A stretch of 64,000 nucleotides of DNA from positions 1,074,501-1,138,500 of the forward strand of contig NZ_LDOS01000001.1 of the NCBI RefSeq assembly GCF_002077135.1, written 5' to 3'. This document shows positions 26,501 to 32,970 of this stretch, in pieces. The notes below the pieces were generated by a model. It had not been told where the DNA came from and searched no databases. It saw nothing but the letters and a program-made list of their open reading frames with translations. How positions within the stretch are numbered: the stretch's first letter is position 1; the number at the start of each line of letters is the position of its first letter. Both the position numbers and the translations under genes were made by a program. This stretch comes from Metallibacterium scheffleri (GTDB lineage Bacteria > Pseudomonadota > Gammaproteobacteria > Xanthomonadales > Rhodanobacteraceae).

Positions 26501-27217
26501 ATGCCGAAGCAGAAAGCATCCGGGTCCATGACTGTCCAGCAGGCCCAGCACCTGCTGGCGCATGCACTGCCACCCGACGCACGCAAGGACTGCTGGCGAC
26601 GCACGTTCACTGATGCCCAAAAGCGCGAACTGCACCGGCTGCAAGTCACCCCTGCGCAGGTTGAGCGATTGGAACGCATCCTGCCGGCGATTGCCTACTA
26701 CACCGCGCAAGGGCCGCGCCTGGCGGACGCACGCGCGCCGCTGGTCAAGCTCGCGACCGATGCACACAAGGCCGCTGCTGCGCTGCGCGTGCTGCTGGAT
26801 GCCAGCGACGAGGCCATGCAGGAAAGCCGGCTGCGACTGCTGGAAGCCATCGAAGCGCGGCACCCCGAGCGCTGCCAAGCGGACCCTGCGCGCGTGTCGT
26901 TTTTCCATCGTTACGACCGCCGCGAGCCGGAAGCACTGCGCCTGCTGGCGACGCTGCAAGACGTGGAGCAAGCCGCCAGCCACGCGGTCGAGCACATGCC
27001 ACGCCAGCAGACGCGCCGAGTCTCGCCCCCCTACCCGGTGCAACTGATCGATGCCGCGCTGTCGGCAGACGGCCCAGCGGTCCCCGTGAGTGCATGCGCA
27101 GGTTCGCCATTCCTCGAAGTCGCCGTGCTGGCCTACGACGCCGCCGGCGCTGGTGACCCGCTGCGGGCGGTACGTCAATACCTGACCGAAAGCAACAACA
27201 CCAGCCCAGAAAAATAG
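26501..27217 (+). CDS. hypothetical element-borne protein
   Basis: Unrecognised 238-residue protein, apparently soluble and mostly helical. A Lys-rich N terminus ('MPKQKASGSMTVQQAQHLL') is followed by 'DAQKRELHRLQVTPAQVERLERILPAIAYYTAQGPRL'. A middle region has 'RYDRREPEALRLLATLQDVEQAASHA', and the C terminus is '...RAVRQYLTESNNTSPEK'. No catalytic motif is evident. The ATG at 26501 has GGAGAAG seven bases upstream; a GTG at 26468 lacks one. It lies between vapBC and alpA on the same strand and could be an element regulator or partitioning factor; that is a guess. Confidence 0.65.
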   Translation: MPKQKASGSMTVQQAQHLLAHALPPDARKDCWRRTFTDAQKRELHRLQVTPAQVERLERILPAIAYYTAQGPRLADARAPLVKLATDAHKAAAALRVLLDASDEAMQESRLRLLEAIEARHPERCQADPARVSFFHRYDRREPEALRLLATLQDVEQAASHAVEHMPRQQTRRVSPPYPVQLIDAALSADGPAVPVSACAGSPFLEVAVLAYDAAGAGDPLRAVRQYLTESNNTSPEK

Positions 27218-27303
27218 CAGGCTGCTGTTGTGGCGCAGCGCCGGTCGGGCGCATAGCTTGCGAATCCGAAGCCGGCGACATCCGCGCGGCACCGGTGACT
27301 ATC

Positions 27304-27507
27304 ATGGACAACACGCAACGACTTTTGAGACTGCCCGCAGTCATCGCCGCGACCGGCCTGCAACGTTCGACCATTTACGACGGCATCCGCGGCGGCACGT
27401 TCCCGAAGCCGGTCAAACTTGCGCGCTTGAGCGCCTGGCCTGAAGTCGAAGTTACCGCCTGGATCGCCGACCGAATCCGCGCACGCGGCAACGGCGGTGA
27501 GCGATGA
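27304..27507 (+). CDS. alpA: AlpA-family helix-turn-helix regulator
   Basis: Small DNA-binding protein of 67 residues with the AlpA/MerR-like winged HTH: 'LLRLPAVIAATGLQRSTIYDGIRGGTFPKPVKL' followed by 'AWPEVEVTAWIADRI'. AlpA of P4-like elements acts as excisionase and transcriptional activator of excision. It starts the run of overlapping genes; its TGA overlaps the ATG of the DUF3631 gene by four bases. ATG 27304 is preferred; a GTG three codons upstream is possible. Confidence 0.88.
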   Translation: MDNTQRLLRLPAVIAATGLQRSTIYDGIRGGTFPKPVKLARLSAWPEVEVTAWIADRIRARGNGGER

Positions 27508-29003
27508 CCGCCGACCGCGCCGCGTTGTGCGTGTTCCGCGACAACCGGCCCGGTCAAGTTGACCCCGAGACCACCTACGCCCAGCCCGACACGACCGCCG
27601 AGCGCATCGCGGAGCTGGCCCAGCTTGGCCCCGTAGATTACGAACGCCAGCGCACCGACGCTGCACTTGAACTTGGGTTGCGAGCGTCGGTGCTTGACGA
27701 TCAGGTGGGAGCCCAGCGCAAGAAGCCCGATCAAGTGGAAAGCGCCGCAGCCATGTTCGACGAACCCGCCGCCTGGCCGCATCCGGTGGACGGCGCGCGG
27801 CTGCTGACGGAGATCGCCGGGACCTTCAGCCGCTTCGTGGTCGCCGATCTGCCGACGATCCACGCAGCGGCACTCTGGACGGTCCACACGCACTTGCTGG
27901 ACGTGCTGACAGTCAGCCCGATCGCGCATATTTCCGCACCCGAAAAACGTTGCGGCAAGACTGTCATGCTTTCGTGTGTGGGCAAGCTCGCGCACCGCCC
28001 ACTGCAAGCAAGCAGCATCAGCCCAGCCGCAGTTTTCAGGGCTGTAGAAAAGTGGCGGCCAACGTTGCTGATCGACGAAGCCGATTCATTCCTGCGCGAC
28101 AACGAACCACTCCGCGGAATCCTGAATTCAGGTCACACGCGAGATTCTGCCTTTGTCATCAGGTGCGAGGGCGACGATTTCGAGCCGCAGCGCTTCAGCA
28201 CATGGGCGGGAAAAGCCATTTCGGGCATTGGCAGGATTGCTGACACACTCGAAGATCGAGCCATCCCGCTGCGCATGCGCCGCAAGTTGCAGGGCGAGCG
28301 CGTGGAGTCTCTGCGCCGTGCCCCGCCGGAAACCTTCGGCATCGTTCGCGCGCAGATCATCCGGTGGACCGCCGACAATGCCGAGCGCATCGGGCGCACG
28401 CTGCCTGCTTCAGTGCCGGGCTTGAACGATCGTGCGCAAGACAATTTCGAGCCGCTGCTGGCGATTGCCGAGGTGGCCGGCGGTGACTGGCCCAAGCTTG
28501 CGCGTGATGCGGCCATGGCGCTTTGTGGACAGCCTACGGACGCCCCTGCCGATGAACTGCTTGCCGCCATCCGCGAGGCGTTCGACGCGCGCGGTGTTGA
28601 CCGAATCGCATCCGCCGATGTTGTGGAGGCACTCGCGGCCGACGCCGAAGGGCCTTGGGCAACCTGGAATCGCGGCAAGCCGATCACGCCCCGGCAGGTA
28701 GCCCGCAAGCTGGGCGAATTCGGCATTTCGCCCGTCAATATCAGGCTGCCGAGCGGCGCGACCCCAAAGGGCTACCACCGACACGCGTTCGAAGATGCGT
28801 GGTCCAGATACCTTGCGTCGCCAGATACCCCCCTTCTATCCGCCACACCGCCACAACGTAGACAGGACGCGGGTTCCAGCGGTTTCGACATCCGCCACAC
28901 AGTGCCGCCTGTGGCGGATGAAAAAGCCCCCAAACCTAAGCACGACGCGGCTTGTGGCGGTGTGGCGGATAGAAACCCCCTACCGGCGAGGGTGCGCCTA
29001 TGA
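27504..29003 (+). CDS. DUF3631 replication-type ATPase
   Basis: Protein of 499 residues with the DUF3631 ATPase-like domain found at the C terminus of plasmid and satellite primase/helicases. A Walker-A-like 'APEKRCGKT' (145-153) and Walker B 'LLIDEAD' (188-194) are visible, then 'ILNSGHTRDSAFVIRC' and 'STWAGKAISGIGRIADTLEDRAIPLRMRRK'. There is no primase (Toprim/Prim-Pol) domain before it; the first 90 residues are unfamiliar. The C-terminal 65 residues are low in conserved features, and their DNA carries a striking inverted-repeat cluster (28834-28974). It probably initiates or unwinds for element replication. It overlaps neighbours on both sides by four bases. Confidence 0.85.
   Translation: MTADRAALCVFRDNRPGQVDPETTYAQPDTTAERIAELAQLGPVDYERQRTDAALELGLRASVLDDQVGAQRKKPDQVESAAAMFDEPAAWPHPVDGARLLTEIAGTFSRFVVADLPTIHAAALWTVHTHLLDVLTVSPIAHISAPEKRCGKTVMLSCVGKLAHRPLQASSISPAAVFRAVEKWRPTLLIDEADSFLRDNEPLRGILNSGHTRDSAFVIRCEGDDFEPQRFSTWAGKAISGIGRIADTLEDRAIPLRMRRKLQGERVESLRRAPPETFGIVRAQIIRWTADNAERIGRTLPASVPGLNDRAQDNFEPLLAIAEVAGGDWPKLARDAAMALCGQPTDAPADELLAAIREAFDARGVDRIASADVVEALAADAEGPWATWNRGKPITPRQVARKLGEFGISPVNIRLPSGATPKGYHRHAFEDAWSRYLASPDTPLLSATPPQRRQDAGSSGFDIRHTVPPVADEKAPKPKHDAACGGVADRNPLPARVRL
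28834..28974. repeat. nested inverted repeats / iteron-like cluster (candidate replication origin)
   Basis: A perfect 23-bp inverted repeat (28834-28856 and 28952-28974) encloses a second perfect 10-bp one (ATCCGCCACA 28890-28899 and TGTGGCGGAT 28910-28919). The unit CCGCCACA occurs three times forward (28840, 28848 and 28892) and three times reversed (28910-28917, 28953-28960 and 28961-28968) in about 140 bp. It lies in the poorly conserved 3' end of the DUF3631 gene. The layout fits iterons bound by a replication protein. Confidence 0.6.
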
Positions 29004-29392
29004 ATGCCTTGCGCCAACTGCAACACGCCGGCGTCAGCGTCCGCCGTGACGGGGATGTGATCGAGATTTCGACGCAATCCGGCGAACCGCTGCCCGTTGC
29101 CCTGATCGAGCTTGCCCGTAAGCACAAGGCCGAACTGCTGGCCCTGCTGCCCGACGCCCACGCCGCCACACGCGAGCGCCTGCACGCCATCGCCAAGGTG
29201 CACGGCATCGGCCCGGAGATTGTGCGGGCCGTCGCCACCGATCGAGCGCTGGGCTTCTGCATGCCGATGTCCGATGCGGCGCTGACGCGCTGGCTGAACA
29301 TCACCGGCACCCGTGAGGCGTACCGCATAGGCACCCTCAAGCACGGCTGGCTGATCCCGAGCGCGGCGCACATGCCCGAGGCTGTCGCATGA
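29000..29392 (+). CDS. small protein with TubC-docking-like N terminus
   Basis: Protein of 130 residues. The first 50 ('LRQLQHAGVSVRRDGDVIEIS' to 'ELARKHKAELLALLPD') resemble the small TubC N-terminal docking fold, which also occurs in short proteins of mobile elements. The remainder ('RERLHAIAKVHGIGPEIVRAVATD') is helical and unrecognised. Its ATG overlaps the stop of the DUF3631 gene in an ATGA, and its own stop overlaps the next start the same way. A role in element replication or regulation is inferred only from position. Confidence 0.7.
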   Translation: MNALRQLQHAGVSVRRDGDVIEISTQSGEPLPVALIELARKHKAELLALLPDAHAATRERLHAIAKVHGIGPEIVRAVATDRALGFCMPMSDAALTRWLNITGTREAYRIGTLKHGWLIPSAAHMPEAVA

Positions 29393-29778
29393 GCGCCGTA
29401 ACGGATACCCGCATCCGTCGCATTACGTGCTGCGCCATCTGCGACGGGTTGTTCGACACCCGGCGCAGCGACGCAGTGACTTGCTCGCCAGCGTGCCGGA
29501 CACGTGGACATCGAACGGGCGAACTCAAGCGCCTGGCAGCGCTGTTCGCGGGCATGGGCGGCAACGACATAACCGTTTCGATGGTCATGCAGGCACGGGC
29601 CAGACGCCTGTTACTCCCGGCCCGCAACGAACAGATACTCGCCGGTACTCTGCAACCCGACTCGCCCGAGCTGCTCGCGGAAATGGATGCGGCTTTCTGC
29701 GCCATCGAACGCGGCTGCATGCAGCTCGCCATTGACCGAGCGCAAGGCGCCCACGCAGCAGCCGAGTCCCAGCCATGA
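29389..29778 (+). CDS. small CxxC...CxxxC zinc-ribbon-like protein
   Basis: Protein of 129 residues with a likely zinc site: C15-x-x-C18 ('CAIC') and C32-x-x-x-C36 ('CSPAC'), then 'RGHRTGELKRLAAL'. This layout resembles DUF2256-like or treble-clef fingers carried by plasmids and prophages. The C-terminal half is helical. It is joined to its neighbours by ATGA overlaps at both ends. Function unknown; nucleic-acid binding is plausible. Confidence 0.72.
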   Translation: MSAVTDTRIRRITCCAICDGLFDTRRSDAVTCSPACRTRGHRTGELKRLAALFAGMGGNDITVSMVMQARARRLLLPARNEQILAGTLQPDSPELLAEMDAAFCAIERGCMQLAIDRAQGAHAAAESQP

Positions 29779-29864
29779 CCACCGCAACTGTTTATCGTGC
29801 GCGCACCATAAACCCGTCCCGGCTGTCTGCGGCACGCTACGGACAAGCGGACACGCGCCCATGA
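29775..29864 (+). CDS. 29-codon micro-ORF linked by ATGA overlaps
   Basis: Reads MTTATVYRARTINPSRLSAA and nine more residues. It begins in the ATGA that ends the preceding gene and ends in the ATGA that begins the next. Expression would depend on translational coupling. No family is recognised. Its reality rests on the exact overlaps, not on homology. Confidence 0.4.
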   Translation: MTTATVYRARTINPSRLSAARYGQADTRP

Positions 29865-29938
29865 ATAGCGTTGTCAGCACCCGCCTGTTCTTGATCGCCT
29901 TGACCGTCGCGCGCTGGCTGCAAGTGCTGGGCCTATGA
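29861..29938 (+). CDS. 25-codon hydrophobic micro-ORF linked by ATGA overlaps
   Basis: Encodes a 25-residue peptide beginning 'MNSVVSTRLFLIALTVARWL', with a hydrophobic core that could cross or lie on a membrane. Both ends are ATGA overlaps with neighbours. No family is recognised; it could equally be a coupling spacer. Confidence 0.4.
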   Translation: MNSVVSTRLFLIALTVARWLQVLGL

Positions 29939-30168
29939 CAGCGACCATCCGCCAGCGCAAAGCCGGCAGCACCAAGCGCGGCGTGGCGGACGATTACGAC
30001 GGCACCAATCCGAACCTGTGCAACGCCCGCACCAAGTCCGGCAGGCCGTGCCGCGCACTCAAGCTTCGCGGCGGTCGGTGCAAGTGGCATGGCGGCCTAT
30101 CGACTGGCCCGCGCACGGCTGAAGGCAAGGCGCGATGCACGACGAACTTGCCATGGGCGAAATGCTAG
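29935..30168 (+). CDS. HGGxSTGPRT-motif small protein
   Basis: Protein of 77 residues with the motif seen in many prophage and element genes: 'RTKSGRPCRALKLRGGRCKWHGG' then 'STGPRTAEGKAR'. C29, C39, C49 and H52 are spaced as a possible zinc site. The N terminus is basic, suggesting nucleic-acid binding. Its ATG overlaps the stop of the 25-codon ORF, ending the chain of coupled genes. Function unknown. Confidence 0.8.
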   Translation: MTATIRQRKAGSTKRGVADDYDGTNPNLCNARTKSGRPCRALKLRGGRCKWHGGLSTGPRTAEGKARCTTNLPWAKC

Positions 30169-30314
30169 CCGATGTGTACCTTCCGGCCATGCGCGCGTAT
30201 GCGTGCGAATGAGTCAGCCGGCGATTTCCCGCACAGTACACGCGGCGCGGTTGAGTCTGCAGCTCCTCACGAACGTGCAGTGCTAGATTGGTGGCGTCAA
30301 CAGGGGAGACCGCC

Positions 30315-30676
30315 ATGCGAATTCTGATCATTGTTGCAGCAGTCCTTTTGCTCGCCGGCTGTATGAACGTCGGGACCGACATCAAGCCGTCGCAGCTTTC
30401 GGCACTCAAGCCCGGTGTCACTACGCTGGCGCAGGTCGAAGCTCAGTTGGGCAAGCCGAACACCGTCACGCACAACGCGGTGGCACAACGACCATTCAAT
30501 ACAGCTACATCCATGCGACGCCCAGCGCGTCCAGCTTCATCCCGTTCGTGGGTCCATTCGTAGGGCACGCCAACTCGACCGTGCGCGGCACCACGCTCAA
30601 GTTCACCGCAAATGGGGTGCTTGCGAGCGTCAGCACAACGAAAACGAATGAGTGCGGCGGCGTCACTGCCTGCTGA
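30315..30676 (+). pseudogene. frameshifted BamE/SmpA-like lipoprotein gene
   Basis: The first part, from ATG 30315, encodes a lipoprotein signal with lipobox 'LLAGC' and the BamE-like start 'LSALKPGVTTLAQVEAQLGKPNTVT'. Just after codon 54 the frame is lost. The continuation is in another frame from 30479 to the stop at 30674-30676 ('TTTIQYSYIHATPSASSFIP' and onwards), which matches the expected second half of such proteins. One base appears to be missing near 30471-30480. As written the product would be a 3'-garbled 82-residue protein. It is either a true pseudogene or a base-call error. Confidence 0.75.
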
Positions 30677-30767
30677 TCCACATTTCAGGATGACCGATAG
30701 CCCCGGCGCCGTGCGGGGCAAGTGTGGCGCCGGCTGCCTTTGTCAGTTACCTAGAGGAGAAAGTGAA

Positions 30768-31076
30768 ATGGGCATCTTGAAAGAGGCGTTTGCGTCCGAC
30801 CCGCTGCCTGAGGCTGCAGCGCCGAAACAGCATGAAGGAATCTCGACCACTCTCCAGCACAGCCTGCGGACCCTGGGCATCTTAAGCGTGGTCGGCGGCG
30901 TGATTGGCGGCCTGTTCAACGCCATCGAGTTTGCAAACCAAACCGCAGCCGGCTTTCTGGTGTTGGGTGAGGCAATCGGCGAGGGGATTGTGTTTTGCGC
31001 GTTGTTCTACGCGCTCGCGGCCATCGTGGATGCGTTGCGCATCATCGCCGCCAATGTCACCCCACCCGCGCCTTGA
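30768..31076 (+). CDS. small two-helix membrane protein
   Basis: Protein of 102 residues with two hydrophobic segments ('LGILSVVGGVIGGLFNAIEFA' about 34-54 and 'GIVFCALFYALAAIVDAL' about 72-90) flanked by short polar ends. ATG 30768 has GAGGAGA eight bases upstream, a strong ribosome site. I recognise no family. It is the last gene before the right end of the element. Confidence 0.65.
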   Translation: MGILKEAFASDPLPEAAAPKQHEGISTTLQHSLRTLGILSVVGGVIGGLFNAIEFANQTAAGFLVLGEAIGEGIVFCALFYALAAIVDALRIIAANVTPPAP

Positions 31077-31215
31077 GGTCTTCAGTTGCGCGGTCTCCAC
31101 CTGCGCGGCAGGCCCGGAGATTTACCGACCAGTACACGCGGGCGCGAGTGACTTCGTGCAGGACTACACGCAGGCGTGAGTGAGTCTGCCGGCAGGGGTC
31201 ACTTTGCTCTGGCGT

Positions 31216-31241
31216 GAGTAACTTTTGGAGTAACTCGAAAA
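31216..31241. promoter_or_regulatory. right-end GAGTAAC repeats (candidate integrase arm sites)
   Basis: GAGTAAC occurs at 31216-31222 and again at 31228-31234, the second within GAGTAACTCGAAAA (31228-31241). That sequence is an inverted copy of 24464-24477. The pair lies about 50 bases inside attR. Confidence 0.5.
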
Positions 31242-31286
31242 ACTTCATGTTGGAAAGCGCTTGCATGACAGTGACTTGGACGGTTT

Positions 31287-31304
31287 GTTCGAGTCCTACT
31301 TCGG
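31287..31304 (+). repeat. attR core (tRNA-Asn 3'-end remnant)
   Basis: Exact 18-base direct repeat of the tRNA-Asn 3' region. It is followed by CCA after what looks like a three-base deletion (TTCGG[GCG]CCA in the intact tRNA, TTCGGCCA here). It is therefore a decayed tRNA 3' end, as expected for the distal side of a tRNA insertion. Confidence 0.88.
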
Positions 31305-31570
31305 CCAGTGCGGCGCGGCGCAACGCGCAGTCGAGTGTGCCAATCGTGAGGTGTCGCCCATGGCATCGGCGGATCACCCCACCGCCCTGCATACTGCCCG
31401 CAATGGACGAAGTGCCAACATTGCCCGGCAATTCAGATCATTGTATGGGATGTGTGATACAGCCCACGCATTCATGGGGTGGTGCGTAGCCCTGCTATTA
31501 GAAAAATGTAAAAAGCGGTAAACTCGGCGACACATGCATTGAGCGCTGTTGCATCGTCCTGAACCCCGCC

Positions 31571-32599
31571 ATGAAGCTGTCCCGCCTGCTCTCGTTGTTG
31601 CTGCCTGCCGTGGCACTGGCTGTCGGATTTTCCGCGCCAGCGCTGGCGTTTGGGCGGCCGCTGAGCAATGCGCGCTCGCAGGAAGCTCTGGCCAGTTCAC
31701 TGTTGCATCGTGTGCCGGCGCAGATCACCGAAATCGCGCCCGGCGTGGTGTTGCCGTTGTGGCGCGGCAACGACGGCAAGCTGCTGGCCATCGTGGCGTC
31801 CAGTCCGGCGGGTGACGCAGGTGGTTGGCGTGCGCCCTTGCTTGGCGGCGCACTCAATCTGCGCGCGGTCGATGCCTCACCGCTGCTCACCGAAACGCTG
31901 CGTTATCAGTTCGACAACGGCTTGCGCGCCGATGCACGCATCGCGCAACGCAGTTGGCGCGCGCCTGGGTGCGCCGTGGCGCAGGCGGGCATGCGCGACG
32001 GGCTGTGCGCGGACGGGCAAACCAATCTGGGCAGCGTGACCACGGCGGAATTCGGCGCCGGCTATGCGCGCGGCCCCGTGGGCATGGCGTTCTCGCTGGG
32101 TTTGTCGCGTCCGAGCACTCTCGGCGGGCCGCTGGTTGCGCCCACGCTGGCTCCGCTGTACGGCGGCGCTGGCGTGATGGCTGGCCTGCCCCTGGATTTA
32201 CTCGGCAGCACCACGCGGTTCAGCGCCAACAGCGACCTCGCCATGGGTGGCTTGCGTTTTGAACTCGGCGCCAGCTACGGCCGCATCAACACCGACGCCA
32301 CCCTGCTGCCCGGCCTCGATGGCCTGAACGAAAAGTCCCTGCACTTCGGCATCGGCCGCGGCTCCATCACCGGGGTGGTGACCGGTCGCGTGCTCACCCC
32401 CGGCAGCGCGTTGGGCAACGGTCTTGATCTGCAGTCCTGGACCACGGTGGACCTCGGCATCACCTGGCGTCTGCCATGGCACGGCGCTTTCAGCGTCGGT
32501 GCACAAAACCTGTGGTCGCAGGGTGCACCACCGCCGGGCGCCAACGTGCCCGGTGCTGCCGCGCGGATTCCCTACGTGCAATACCAACAGGATCTCTGA
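31571..32599 (+). CDS. exported, probably outer-membrane protein of unknown function
   Basis: Protein of 342 residues with a clear signal peptide (1-26, ending 'GFSAPALA'). The mature part is rich in Gly, Ala and Leu with alternating hydrophobic stretches. It has repeated amphipathic strand-like segments in the second half ('TTAEFGAGYARGPVGMAFSLGLS', 'SWTTVDLGITWRLPWHGAFSVGAQNLW'), which suggests a small beta-barrel. The C terminus does not end in the usual aromatic residue. I recognise no named family. It is a single gene between the integrative element and a TonB-dependent receptor. Confidence 0.6.
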   Translation: MKLSRLLSLLLPAVALAVGFSAPALAFGRPLSNARSQEALASSLLHRVPAQITEIAPGVVLPLWRGNDGKLLAIVASSPAGDAGGWRAPLLGGALNLRAVDASPLLTETLRYQFDNGLRADARIAQRSWRAPGCAVAQAGMRDGLCADGQTNLGSVTTAEFGAGYARGPVGMAFSLGLSRPSTLGGPLVAPTLAPLYGGAGVMAGLPLDLLGSTTRFSANSDLAMGGLRFELGASYGRINTDATLLPGLDGLNEKSLHFGIGRGSITGVVTGRVLTPGSALGNGLDLQSWTTVDLGITWRLPWHGAFSVGAQNLWSQGAPPPGANVPGAAARIPYVQYQQDL

Positions 32600-32970
32600 G
32601 GCACGCCGTTCCAGGCTCGGGCCGCTGATGCCGGCGGCGAGTTGGCATGCGCGTGGCCTGCGTGCCTCACGCGCTTGCGATCAGATGACGGCTCCGTGGC
32701 TTGATCGCGAGCGGGGTCGTGCTCCGCCCGCAAGATTATCTCCAGCCTGTCTGAACTTCGCGCATGGCGCTGCATGCTTGCGTCGTCGGGCTGCGGGGCA
32801 GCGCTGGCTGCCACGATGCTTACGGTGGCGAAGTGAAGTGGGTATTCCAACGGGGTTAGAAAGTTGTTAGAGTCGGTCGCACCAGGGTAAGGGTAGGGCC
32901 TCCCTAGGCCGTTCAAGGACGAAACCACAATGTCCCGACACACGTCACACCACCGACGTTGGAGAGTTTA
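32600..32970 (+). promoter_or_regulatory. 371-base leader of the second TonB-dependent receptor
   Basis: No gene is seen. Near the 3' end a direct repeat GTTAGA occurs at 32855-32860 and 32866-32871, one helical turn apart, in the likely promoter area. It is followed by a small hairpin GGCCT-ccct-AGGCC. The start ATG is preceded by TTGGAGAG. No confident -35/-10 pair was found. Confidence 0.35.

Larger units (their letters stand above)
24309..31304 (+). mobile_element. 7.0-kb integrative element in tRNA-Asn
   Basis: The 3' end of tRNA-Asn is followed by a P4-type integrase gene. An exact 18-base copy of the tRNA 3' region (24291-24308) recurs at 31287-31304. Between the two lie vapBC, an AlpA-like regulator, a DUF3631 ATPase, several tiny overlapping genes, a broken lipoprotein gene and a small membrane protein. 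There are no capsid, tail, packaging or conjugation genes, so it is an integrative plasmid- or satellite-like element, not a full prophage or ICE. The borders are inferred from the repeat; mobility has not been shown. Confidence 0.88.
31077..31570. other. right end of element and chromosomal junction
   Basis: A 494-base region without a convincing gene. It contains imperfect repeats of the type GCGYGAGTRA (about 31142, 31172 and 31212), the GAGTAAC sites, attR (31287-31304), and about 265 bases of chromosome before the next gene. The stretch 31495-31525 is AT-rich and may hold that gene's promoter. Confidence 0.5.

Noticed and set aside
24309-31304. Interpretation of the island as a complete prophage or conjugative element
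   Set aside because: No capsid, tail, terminase, lysis, relaxase or type IV secretion genes are visible.
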